The notes beneath the pieces were generated by a model. That model was given only the letters and a program-made list of their open reading frames with translations. It made no database searches and was not told the DNA's origin. Shown here in pieces: positions 1 through 6,793 of a DNA stretch of 18,740 nt. The translations under genes and the position numbers were made by a program. Origin of the DNA: Porphyromonadaceae bacterium UBA4259 (GTDB lineage Bacteria > Bacteroidota > Bacteroidia > Bacteroidales > Muribaculaceae); the NCBI GenBank assembly GCA_002396125.1, contig DGWL01000095.1, positions 11,915 to 30,654 on the forward strand. Direction: 5' to 3'. Position 1 is the first letter of the stretch, and every line of letters starts with the position of its first letter.

Positions 1-1294
1 CAGCCTTGAACTTCTTGCCGTTCTTCACGCCACCACCAATGTCGTAGATGATTTCGCGAAGGGTGGTGCCCATGGGTACCTCAATAAGGCCCACATTGTT
101 GATTTTTCCTGCCAAGGCAAACACCTTGGTGCCTTTTGACTTCTCGGTGCCTATTGAGGCAAACCAGTCGGCTCCCTTAGTTAGGATGATTGGAACATTG
201 GCAAGTGTCTCAACGTTGTTAACATTGGTGGGATAGCCGTTGTAGCCGCTCTCGGCGGGGAAGGGTGGCTTGAGAGTGGGCTCGCCGCGCTTGCCTTCCA
301 TCGAGTGGATAAGGGCGGTCTCCTCACCGCATACAAAAGCGCCTGCGCCATAGCGAATCTCAATGTCAAAATCAAAGTCGCTGCCCATTATGCGCTTGCC
401 AAGCATGCCGTACTCGCGAGCTTGCTCAATAGCAATCTTCAAGCGGTGAACGGCAAGGGGATACTCGGCACGGATGTAAATTAAACCCTCGCTGGCGCCA
501 ATGCAGTAACCGCACAGGGCCATTGCTTCAATAACCGAGTTGGGGTCGCCCTCCATGATTGAACGATCCATGAATGCGCCGGGGTCGCCCTCATCGGCAT
601 TACATACCACATACTTGTGCTCGGCTTGGTAGCCACGGGCAAAACCCCATTTCATGCCGGTGGGGAAGCCTGCGCCACCACGACCGCGAAGGCCCGACTT
701 CTTGATGATGTCGATAACCTCCTCGGGAGTTTGATTTTGCAAGGCATTTGAGAGAGCCTTGTAACCATCGCGGGCAATGTACTCGGCGATATTCTCTGGA
801 TCGATAAAGCCGCAGTTACGCAGCGCTACACGCTTCTGCTTGCGGTAGAAATCCATGTGCTTCGAGTCGCTCACGGTGCCATTTGTCTTGGGGTCAACAT
901 AGAGCAGGCGCTCCACGCGACGGCCGGCAATGACATGCTCTTTCACGATTTCCTCGGCATCCTCGGGTTTAACTTGTGTGTAGAACGTGTTGTCGGGAAT
1001 GACTTTTACAATAGGACCCTTCTCACAGAAACCAAAGCATCCGGTAACAATCACTTCCACCTTGTTGGCTATATCATTTGCTTCGATAGCAGCCTTAAGG
1101 TTGTCGACAATTTTAGCACTGCTCGAAGCTTTACAGCCTGTACCACCGCAGCACAACAACTGAATGTGCTCAGTTCCTGTGGCAAGTCCACACGCTTTTT
1201 CACTCACAGCAGCATAACTCAACTCGCGAACATTTAAGTCCGCTTGAGCTTTTTTCCTGAATTGAATCAAGTCTTCAAAGTTCAAGGTTTTCAC
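1..1294 (-). CDS. NuoF/HydB-type NADH-binding flavoprotein subunit, 3' end missing
   Basis: Partial gene running off the left edge; 431 codons are visible. By family this is the NADH- and FMN-binding subunit of an NADH-linked [FeFe] hydrogenase (HydB/HndC type) or related dehydrogenase, a soluble cytoplasmic complex that exchanges electrons between NAD(P)H, ferredoxin and H2. Residues 1-100 form a thioredoxin-like [2Fe-2S] domain with ligands C49-x4-C54 and C86-x3-C90; this N-terminal addition favours HydB/HndC over the NuoF of complex I. The NuoF core follows, with GLRGRGGAGFPTG at about 201-213 (NADH/FMN site) and CNADEGDPGAF at about 231-241. The SLBB and C-terminal [4Fe-4S] parts lie outside the window. 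The start is GTG at 1294: in-frame TAA codons lie just upstream and no ATG precedes the conserved region. No NuoE-like partner lies upstream, so if there are partners they should lie to the left. Which hydrogenase type it belongs to cannot be decided here. Confidence 0.93.
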   Translation of the reverse strand, partial: MKTLNFEDLIQFRKKAQADLNVRELSYAAVSEKACGLATGTEHIQLLCCGGTGCKASSSAKIVDNLKAAIEANDIANKVEVIVTGCFGFCEKGPIVKVIPDNTFYTQVKPEDAEEIVKEHVIAGRRVERLLYVDPKTNGTVSDSKHMDFYRKQKRVALRNCGFIDPENIAEYIARDGYKALSNALQNQTPEEVIDIIKKSGLRGRGGAGFPTGMKWGFARGYQAEHKYVVCNADEGDPGAFMDRSIMEGDPNSVIEAMALCGYCIGASEGLIYIRAEYPLAVHRLKIAIEQAREYGMLGKRIMGSDFDFDIEIRYGAGAFVCGEETALIHSMEGKRGEPTLKPPFPAESGYNGYPTNVNNVETLANVPIILTKGADWFASIGTEKSKGTKVFALAGKINNVGLIEVPMGTTLREIIYDIGGGVKNGKKFKA

Positions 1295-1384
1295 GGAGTA
1301 AAATTGTTGTTTTAGTTATTAGTTATAAGTTGAATAAAATAGTAGTCTTAACTTTTTTATAGAAATCTGTTCCTATAAGCGATA

Positions 1385-1392
1385 CAAAAATA
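1385..1392 (-). promoter_or_regulatory. Possible -7 element for the NuoF/HydB-type gene
   Basis: On the minus strand this reads TATTTTTG, matching the Bacteroidetes -7 consensus TAnnTTTG, about 90 nt upstream of the GTG start. No TTTG -33 element is found at the expected 19-21 nt spacing, so support is weak. Confidence 0.3.
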
Positions 1393-1454
1393 CATATATT
1401 TATTGAAACAACTATAATTGGCAATCTCTATTTAACAACTTTTTAATGTTTAGG

Positions 1455-1488
1455 CGGCAAGACGATGAAAAACTTGCCGTTATTTTTT
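1455..1488 (+). terminator. Orphan plus-strand terminator-like hairpin
   Basis: CGGCAAG (1455-1461) and CTTGCCG (1473-1479) form a perfect 7-bp stem around an 11-nt A-rich loop, followed by TTATTTTTT (1480-1488). This is the form of an intrinsic terminator on the plus strand. The minus strand has no U-run after the stem. No plus-strand gene lies upstream; the neighbour on that side is transcribed leftwards. It may end a short leader or small RNA starting in 1295-1454, or stop stray transcription before the wza-like promoter, whose -33 element overlaps its T-run. Confidence 0.55.
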
Positions 1489-1516
1489 GTAATTTGTTAA
1501 AGATGATGTAATTTTG
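1486..1516 (+). promoter_or_regulatory. Bacteroidetes promoter of the Wza-like gene
   Basis: TTTG (1486-1489), 19 nt, then TAATTTTG (1509-1516): a full match to the Bacteroidetes consensus TTTG-N19-21-TAnnTTTG. Transcription would begin near 1522, leaving a leader of about 40 nt before the ATG at 1565. It also rules out the in-frame TTG at 1514 as a start codon, since that TTG is part of the -7 box. Confidence 0.75.
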
Positions 1517-1564
1517 CAACCACTAACCAGTGATGAATTTTTAACAAAAAGAAATAACTTAAAG

Positions 1565-2374
1565 ATGAAATCAAGATTTTTACTCCTTATTGCTCTGGCC
1601 ACTTTAGTCCTTGCCAGCTGCAACACTCAAAAGGACATTCCTTACATGATTGGTGCCAACCAGTTGCCAGCCGAGGTGCTGCAGTCGGCAGCTAAAGCTA
1701 CCGACCCCGTGGTTATGCCTGGCGACATGCTGCAAATCAACGTTACTAGCCGCAACACCGAGGCTGTTAAGCCTTTCAACAAGAGCGACTATATCACCAA
1801 CTTGGGCGGTAACACCAACATGAACAACAACAATGAGAACTCCATGTACTACTATCTGGTGGATGCCAATGGCAACATCGAGTTCCCTTATTTGGGCACG
1901 CTGCACATTGGTGGCATGAGCAAGAGTGCTACCGAGAACTACATCGCTTCGCAAATCTATCCACGTTATCTCACCGAGCGACCTGGAGTGGAAGTTAGAT
2001 TCCAGAACTTCAAAGTCTATATTTTGGGTGAGGTTAAAAGTCCGGGTGAAATCAAGGCCACCAATGGCCGTCTCAACATCCTTGAGGCTCTTGCCAAGGC
2101 TGGTGATTTGACAATTCAGGGCCGCCGCGACAATGTGATGATTGTTCGCACCAACAGTGATGGTAGCCGTTCTGTTCAAACCGTGAACCTCAACGACAAG
2201 AACTTCATTGTTTCGCCCAATTTCAATCTGCAGCAAAACGATATTATCTATGTCGAGCCCAATAGCTCCCGTGCCCGTTCTTCATGGCAAGTGCCTCCTG
2301 CATTGACGCTGGGAATGTCGTCGGTGGGTACGTTAATCTCAATTGCAACATTAATCATTACGCTTACAAAATAA
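1565..2374 (+). CDS. Wza-like polysaccharide export lipoprotein
   Basis: 269 aa. Member of the polysaccharide biosynthesis/export (outer membrane polysaccharide exporter, Wza/KpsD) family, which forms the outer-membrane end of the channel for capsule or exopolysaccharide. Residues 1-18 are a lipoprotein signal peptide with lipobox LASC and acylated C19. The Poly_export domain (about 47-140) holds PGDMLQINV and, after an Asn-rich stretch, GNIEFPYLG. An SLBB-type domain follows from about 145 (VYILGEVKSPGEI). A hydrophobic segment at about 245-267 (LGMSSVGTLISIATLIITL) matches the C-terminal transmembrane helix of the family. The ATG at 1565 is chosen because it opens the signal peptide and lies downstream of the promoter. 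The gene appears monocistronic: its own promoter and terminator flank it, and no wzc-type kinase or glycosyltransferase is adjacent, so its polysaccharide is unknown. Family assignment is secure. Confidence 0.92.
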   Translation: MKSRFLLLIALATLVLASCNTQKDIPYMIGANQLPAEVLQSAAKATDPVVMPGDMLQINVTSRNTEAVKPFNKSDYITNLGGNTNMNNNNENSMYYYLVDANGNIEFPYLGTLHIGGMSKSATENYIASQIYPRYLTERPGVEVRFQNFKVYILGEVKSPGEIKATNGRLNILEALAKAGDLTIQGRRDNVMIVRTNSDGSRSVQTVNLNDKNFIVSPNFNLQQNDIIYVEPNSSRARSSWQVPPALTLGMSSVGTLISIATLIITLTK

Positions 2375-2409
2375 TTCTACTTCCTCTAAGGAAAATAATA
2401 AAATAATTT

Positions 2410-2439
2410 GTGCCGCCACAATCAAGTGACGGCACTTTT
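2410..2439 (+). terminator. Intrinsic terminator of the Wza-like gene
   Basis: GTGCCG (2410-2415) pairs with CGGCAC (2430-2435), and inner CAC pairs with GTG across a C/A mismatch, with loop AATCAA and a following TTTT. It sits between two convergent genes. On the minus strand the stem is followed by AT-rich sequence with several T-runs, so it may also serve the trpB2-type gene. Confidence 0.8.
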
Positions 2440-2457
2440 ATATTAGAGCAGATTAGC

Positions 2458-3822
2458 TTATAGTATTTTTTCCAAGTCCTTGGTGTATTTTTCGATTTCC
2501 TCAGCGCTCACGTTGTAGTTGGCCAGGTCGTTGGCAAAATAACGGTCATAGGCTGTCATGTCGATCAATCCATGACCCGACAGGTTGAACAGGATTGTCT
2601 TCTTCTCGCCTGAGATTTTGCACTTTAGCGCCTCGTTGATGGTGGCGGCAATGGCATGCGACGACTCGGGAGCAGGGATGATGCCCTCGCTTTGGGCAAA
2701 AAGCGCGGCAGCCTTGAAGGTCTCAAGCTGAGGAATATCGACAGCGTCGATTAAGCCGTCGTGCTTGAGCTGGCTGATAATCGCACCGCCGCCATGGTAA
2801 CGGAGACCACCGGCATGAATGTTGGCTGGACGGAAATTGTGGCCCAGTGTGTACATGGGAATTAATGGTGTGTAACCGGCCTCGTCGCCAAAGTCATACT
2901 GGAACATACCGCGTGTGAGCTTGGGACATGATGCAGGCTCGGCAGCGATGAAACTGGTGCCGGTGTGCTCGCCGTTGAGCTTGTGGCGTAAGAATGGGAA
3001 TGCCAAGCCCGAAAAGTTGCTGCCGCCGCCAAAGCATGCGATGACCATGTCGGGGTATTCTCCGGCCATTTCCATTTGTTTCTCGGCTTCTAGGCCAATC
3101 ACCGTCTGGTGCAGTGCAACGTGATTCAGTACCGACCCCAGCACATATTTGCAGCCTGGAGTGCTTATTGCCAGTTCTACAGCTTCGCTGATGGCTGTGC
3201 CAAGCGAGCCTTGATGGTTGGGACTGTCGGTAATTATTTTGCGACCGGCCTTGGTCGACATGCTTGGCGATGAAATCACCTCAGCGCCATAGGTCTGCAT
3301 GATTGAGCGCCTGTAAGGCTTCTGCTCATAGCTGATTTTCACCATGTAAACAGCGAGTTCAAGGCCAAAGTGCTTTGCTGCCAGCGACAACGCAGCGCCC
3401 CATTGCCCAGCGCCTGTCTCGGTGGTGATATTGGTCACTCCTTCCTGCTTGCAATAATAGGCTTGCGCTATGGCCGAGTTCAGCTTATGCGACCCCACGG
3501 GGCTTACACTTTCGTTCTTGAAATAGATGTGGGCCGGCGTGTCGAGTAGTTTCTCTAGCCCGTGTGCGCGAACCAGTGGGGTAGGGCGCCAAATGCGATA
3601 CATATCTCTAACCTCCTCAGGAATTTCAATCCATCGGTCGGTTGTGTTTAATTCTTGTTGTGATGCCGCCTTCGAGAACAAAGGATACATGTCCTCGGCC
3701 TTCAATGGCTCTCTAGTGGCGGGGTTGATGAGTGGTGATGGCTTCACAGCCATGTCGGGGATAACGTTATACCATGCTTGTGGTATATCCCTCTCTTGAA
3801 GTAAATACTTTTTTGATTTCAT
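2458..3822 (-). CDS. trpB: TrpB2-type tryptophan synthase beta chain (PLP enzyme)
   Basis: 454 aa, the usual length for the TrpB2 branch and longer than canonical TrpB (about 400 aa). It condenses indole with L-serine to tryptophan using pyridoxal phosphate in the cytoplasm. Visible motifs: GSHKLN with the PLP lysine at K113, TETGAGQWG at 134-142 with the catalytic glutamate E135, and the phosphate-binding loop GGGSN at 265-269. The Trp in GAGQWG and the segment KISYEQKPYRR (162-172) fit TrpB2 rather than TrpB1. No trpA, trpC or other trp gene is beside it, as is common for TrpB2, which is thought to salvage indole or act apart from TrpA. It is convergent with the Wza-like gene and divergent from the peptidase gene. 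The leader holds a 20-bp dyad (3856-3875), suggesting individual regulation. The exact in vivo role is not settled by sequence. Confidence 0.95.
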   Translation of the reverse strand: MKSKKYLLQERDIPQAWYNVIPDMAVKPSPLINPATREPLKAEDMYPLFSKAASQQELNTTDRWIEIPEEVRDMYRIWRPTPLVRAHGLEKLLDTPAHIYFKNESVSPVGSHKLNSAIAQAYYCKQEGVTNITTETGAGQWGAALSLAAKHFGLELAVYMVKISYEQKPYRRSIMQTYGAEVISSPSMSTKAGRKIITDSPNHQGSLGTAISEAVELAISTPGCKYVLGSVLNHVALHQTVIGLEAEKQMEMAGEYPDMVIACFGGGSNFSGLAFPFLRHKLNGEHTGTSFIAAEPASCPKLTRGMFQYDFGDEAGYTPLIPMYTLGHNFRPANIHAGGLRYHGGGAIISQLKHDGLIDAVDIPQLETFKAAALFAQSEGIIPAPESSHAIAATINEALKCKISGEKKTILFNLSGHGLIDMTAYDRYFANDLANYNVSAEEIEKYTKDLEKIL

Positions 3823-3855
3823 AAAAATGTATTTTTATTTGTTAAAAGTGAATAT

Positions 3856-3875
3856 TTGTGCAAGCATATGCACAA
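3856..3875. promoter_or_regulatory. Perfect dyad in the trpB2 leader (possible operator)
   Basis: TTGTGCA (3856-3862), spacer AGCATA, TGCACAA (3869-3875): perfect 7-bp arms, 20 bp in all. It lies between the candidate minus-strand -7 box (3892-3899) and the ATG at 3822, about where transcription would start or just downstream. That fits a repressor operator; in RNA it could also form a hairpin with a 6-nt loop. There is no T-run, so it is not a terminator. Confidence 0.5.
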
Positions 3876-3891
3876 TTAGCGAATAATTAAA

Positions 3892-3899
3892 CAAAAATA
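3892..3899 (-). promoter_or_regulatory. Possible -7 element for the trpB2-type gene
   Basis: On the minus strand this reads TATTTTTG, matching TAnnTTTG, 70 nt upstream of the start codon. No convincing TTTG lies 19-21 nt further upstream. It is the best candidate in the 304-bp divergent region 3823-4126, which otherwise holds only the dyad and plus-strand -7 candidates. Confidence 0.4.
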
Positions 3900-4065
3900 A
3901 TACTTAAAAAGTCTTAATTCATGAAGAACTTGTAGCGAAACTATCATTTTAGGGCAAGCTGTCACATTCTCCTTGCCGGTTAATCATTGCCTCTCAATTC
4001 ATTTAATTTTGCACTCCACTTTTCAAAAAATCGTATAAAAATGGCGAATAATCATTATTTTTCGC

Positions 4066-4073
4066 TAAATTTG
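4066..4073 (+). promoter_or_regulatory. Possible -7 element for the S9 peptidase gene
   Basis: TAAATTTG matches TAnnTTTG and would give a leader of about 45 nt. A second match, TAATTTTG, lies at 4004-4011 in similar context (both are followed by CACT). Neither has a clear TTTG 19-21 nt upstream, so which one is used, if either, is uncertain. Confidence 0.4.
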
Positions 4074-4126
4074 CACTTTTAAGGTCAATACTTGAAAACT
4101 TATAATACATCATTAACAACTATTTT

Positions 4127-6376
4127 ATGAATCGATTAAAATCAACTTTTATGGCTTCATTGGCAGCGTTGATGGCATTAACCGCTTGCAACTCAGCTTC
4201 TAATGGCGGTGGCGGCGATGCTGCTGGTGGACAAGCTATTGAGATTAAGGACGGGAAGTTTACTCCCGAAGTGCTGTTATCACTAGGACGTGTGGGTGAC
4301 CCACAAGTTTCGCCCGACGGAAAGCAACTTCTCTACAGCGTCAATTATCAGGACGTTAAAGAGAATAAAGGCAATGCCGACCTCTGGCTGATGAGCATCG
4401 ACGGCAAAACTCCCCCTGTCAACATTACCAACTCGCCTAGTAGCGAGAGCAATGCGGTGTGGATTAACGGTGGCGCGCAAATCGCTTTTCTCTATCGCGA
4501 CCCTGCAAAGGAGGATTCTAAGACTCAGGTTTGGGTTATGGACGCCAATGGTGGCAACCGCAAGCCGGTTAGCGAGATGGAGAATGGAGTCGAAGGTTTC
4601 ACCATTTCGCCCGATGGCACCAAGATTCTGCTTGTCAGCACTGTTCAGTATGGCAAGACTCAGCCTCTTGACAACTATCCCGACCTCGACAAGGCTAATG
4701 CCCGCCTCATCGACGACATGATGTATAAGCATTGGGACGAGTGGGTAACTCAAGTGCCTCATCCTTTTGTGGCCGATTTCACAGGCGGTATGGTCAAGGA
4801 TCCTAAAGACATCCTTGAAGGCACTCAGTATGAATCGCCCATGCGTCCATGGGGTGGCATTGAATCTTTTGCTTGGACCGCCGACAGCAAGAAGGTCATC
4901 TACGTGTGCCGCAAGAAAACAGGTAAGGAATATGCTTTCTCAACCAACAGCGACCTCTATCTCTTTGATATCGCAAGCGGAAAAACCGAGAAGAACCTCA
5001 CCGAGGGGATGATGGGCTACGACACTAATCCTCGTGTGTTTAAGGACAAAGTGGCTTTCCTCTCGATGGAGCACGATGGCTATGAGGCCGACAAGAACCG
5101 TATTTTCGTTCTTGACATGAAGACCGGGGAGAAGAAAGACCTCACCGAGAACTGGGACTACAGTGCCGATGACCTGCAGTGGTCACCCGATGGCAAGTTT
5201 ATCTATTTCCTTGCTCCCTATCAGGGCACTATTCCCATGTTCCGCATCAATGTTGAGACTCAACAGGTCGACACAGTCACTCCAGGCATCAACGATTGGC
5301 ACGACTATGCGGCCATCGTGCCTATGGCCGATGGTAAGCTCATCACCCTGCGTCACAGCTATGCTGAGCCTAACGAAATCTTCTGCGTTGAGATGGGCAA
5401 GGAGCCTGTGAAACTCACTACAACCAACGATGCGCTTCTCGCTAAGGTCGACTCAATCGATATGCGCAAGGAAATCGTCAAGACCACCGATGGTAAGGAC
5501 ATGACAGTGTGGGTTGTGCTGCCACCTAACTTTGACCCCAACAAGAAGTATCCTTCAATCTTCTTCTGCGAGGGTGGACCACAATCGCCCGTGAGTCAGT
5601 TCTTCTCCTATCGCTGGAACTTCCGTCTGATGGCTAGCCAGGGCTACGTTGTCATTGCACCTAACCGTCGCGGTTTGCCTGGTTTCGGTACCGAGTGGAA
5701 CGCTCAAATCAGCGGTGACTACGGAGGCCAGAACATGAAAGACTACATGAGCGCTGCCACCTATATGAAGCAGCAACCCTACATCGACGGCGACCGCATG
5801 GGCGCTGTTGGCGCAAGCTATGGCGGCTACTCGGTTTACTGGTTGGCAGGCAACCACAACAATATGTTCGCTTGCTTCCTTGCTCACGCTGGTATTTTCA
5901 ATCTTGAGGCACAGTATCTCGAGACCGAGGAGATGTGGTTCACACAATGGGATCTCGGCGGACCGGTTTGGGAAAAAGATAACGCTAAGGCCCAGAAGAC
6001 CTATGCTCAGGCCAATCCCATCAACTTTGTCAACAATTGGAACACTCCTATCATGATTACTGCCGGTGAGCTCGATTATCGCATCGTCTTCACCCAGGCT
6101 TGTCAAGCATTTAATGCGGCACAAATTCGCGGTATTCCTTCTCGCATGTTACTTTTCCCCGAGGAGAACCACTGGATTTTGCGTCCGCAAAACTCTCTCA
6201 TGTGGCAACGCGAGTTCTTCCGCTGGCTCGACACTTGGCTGAAACCTGACAGCGAGGCCGCTAAGGCTTACAAGCTCCAGCAAGACTCTATTGCCAAGGT
6301 GAAAGCTGTTGAGAACCAAGGACAGGAAACTCCCATGCCCAAGACTCTTGACCCCGAGAAACTAAACATCAAGTAA
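4127..6376 (+). CDS. DPP5-like S9 family peptidase, lipoprotein
   Basis: 749 aa. Serine peptidase of the prolyl oligopeptidase family S9, closest in layout to dipeptidyl peptidase 5 of Porphyromonas, which removes dipeptides from oligopeptides in the periplasm. Residues 1-20 are a signal peptide ending in lipobox LTAC with acylated C21, followed by a Gly-rich linker. Residues about 45-430 form a beta-propeller with TolB/PD40-like blades (VSPDGK, ISPDGT, WSPDGK). The C-terminal alpha/beta hydrolase has the nucleophile in GASYGG (S564), Asp in GELD (D650) and His in ENHW (H682); EGGP at 482-485 fits the oxyanion region. The full triad suggests an active enzyme. The residues after C21 (NSASN) lack the acidic motif often linked to surface export in Bacteroidetes, so a periplasm-facing outer membrane location is inferred. 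The 30-aa charged tail after the domain is unexplained. Substrate preference cannot be read from sequence. Monocistronic. Confidence 0.95.
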   Translation: MNRLKSTFMASLAALMALTACNSASNGGGGDAAGGQAIEIKDGKFTPEVLLSLGRVGDPQVSPDGKQLLYSVNYQDVKENKGNADLWLMSIDGKTPPVNITNSPSSESNAVWINGGAQIAFLYRDPAKEDSKTQVWVMDANGGNRKPVSEMENGVEGFTISPDGTKILLVSTVQYGKTQPLDNYPDLDKANARLIDDMMYKHWDEWVTQVPHPFVADFTGGMVKDPKDILEGTQYESPMRPWGGIESFAWTADSKKVIYVCRKKTGKEYAFSTNSDLYLFDIASGKTEKNLTEGMMGYDTNPRVFKDKVAFLSMEHDGYEADKNRIFVLDMKTGEKKDLTENWDYSADDLQWSPDGKFIYFLAPYQGTIPMFRINVETQQVDTVTPGINDWHDYAAIVPMADGKLITLRHSYAEPNEIFCVEMGKEPVKLTTTNDALLAKVDSIDMRKEIVKTTDGKDMTVWVVLPPNFDPNKKYPSIFFCEGGPQSPVSQFFSYRWNFRLMASQGYVVIAPNRRGLPGFGTEWNAQISGDYGGQNMKDYMSAATYMKQQPYIDGDRMGAVGASYGGYSVYWLAGNHNNMFACFLAHAGIFNLEAQYLETEEMWFTQWDLGGPVWEKDNAKAQKTYAQANPINFVNNWNTPIMITAGELDYRIVFTQACQAFNAAQIRGIPSRMLLFPEENHWILRPQNSLMWQREFFRWLDTWLKPDSEAAKAYKLQQDSIAKVKAVENQGQETPMPKTLDPEKLNIK

Positions 6377-6409
6377 CGCTCTAAGTTGTCACTTGGCACA
6401 ACTACAAGG

Positions 6410-6446
6410 GTGCGGCATCGCAATCGCGGTGACGCACTCTTTTTTT
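6410..6446 (+). terminator. Intrinsic terminator of the S9 peptidase gene
   Basis: GTGCG (6410-6414) pairs with CGCAC (6433-6437); the stem continues through CA/TG and CGC/GCG to an AATC loop, with one mismatch and a wobble, then CTCTTTTTTT. A second small hairpin just before it, AGTTGT (6384-6389) with ACAACT (6398-6403), lies between the stop codon and the terminator. Confidence 0.85.
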
Positions 6447-6735
6447 ATATCCAAATAATGAGGTGATGGCGCAGAAGTTAGAGCATATTAATAATCTTTG
6501 TTGCCTGTTGTTAGTGTTAGATTTAATGACCTTTGAGAATCTTTAGCTCAGTGCAGTGCACAGCACGGTGTACAGTCAATGAACTAGGCTAACCCCTCTT
6601 TGACACTTGTGGAACGGGCGATTGACAACCTATAATACCTGATAGGCAGCGAGATGAATCATCCCAATCAATATTATCATTGCATATTGTGATTTAAAAA
6701 ACAATTTTTCTTAATCGCCAAACAAAAATATTGTG
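6447..6735. other. Gene-free intergenic stretch
   Basis: I see no convincing gene here. It holds short repeats and palindromes (GTGCAGTGCAC near 6551; CCTAT and ATAGG arms near 6631-6648) and becomes AT-rich before the atoE promoter. No tRNA, IS end or well-formed terminator was recognised. Confidence 0.5.
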
Positions 6736-6743
6736 TATCTTTG
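6736..6743 (+). promoter_or_regulatory. -7 element for the AtoE-family transporter gene
   Basis: TATCTTTG matches TAnnTTTG and is followed by CACC, as often seen at Bacteroidetes promoters. The implied leader is about 45 nt. The -33 position has only TTAA, so upstream support is weak. Confidence 0.5.
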
Positions 6744-6793
6744 CACCCCATTAACCTGAAAAATTAAATAATTTCAAAAGAATATCGTCTAAA

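Noticed and set aside
1514..1564. Upstream TTG start extending the Wza-like protein by 17 residues
   Set aside because: The TTG is part of the -7 promoter box, and the extension would bury the lipoprotein signal peptide.
1604..2236. 210-aa open frame on the minus strand
   Set aside because: Antisense to the Wza-like gene, whose frame has a lipobox and family motifs; the antisense protein resembles nothing.
5555..6124. 189-aa open frame on the minus strand
   Set aside because: Antisense to the catalytic domain of the S9 peptidase; no promoter or family motif.
6467..6547. 26-codon reading frame starting MAQKLEHINN
   Set aside because: No promoter or known motif is visible, and the length is easily reached by chance.
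6543..6556. tRNA-like string TTAGCTCAGTG
   Set aside because: Resembles a D-arm, but no acceptor, anticodon or T-arm can be placed around it.
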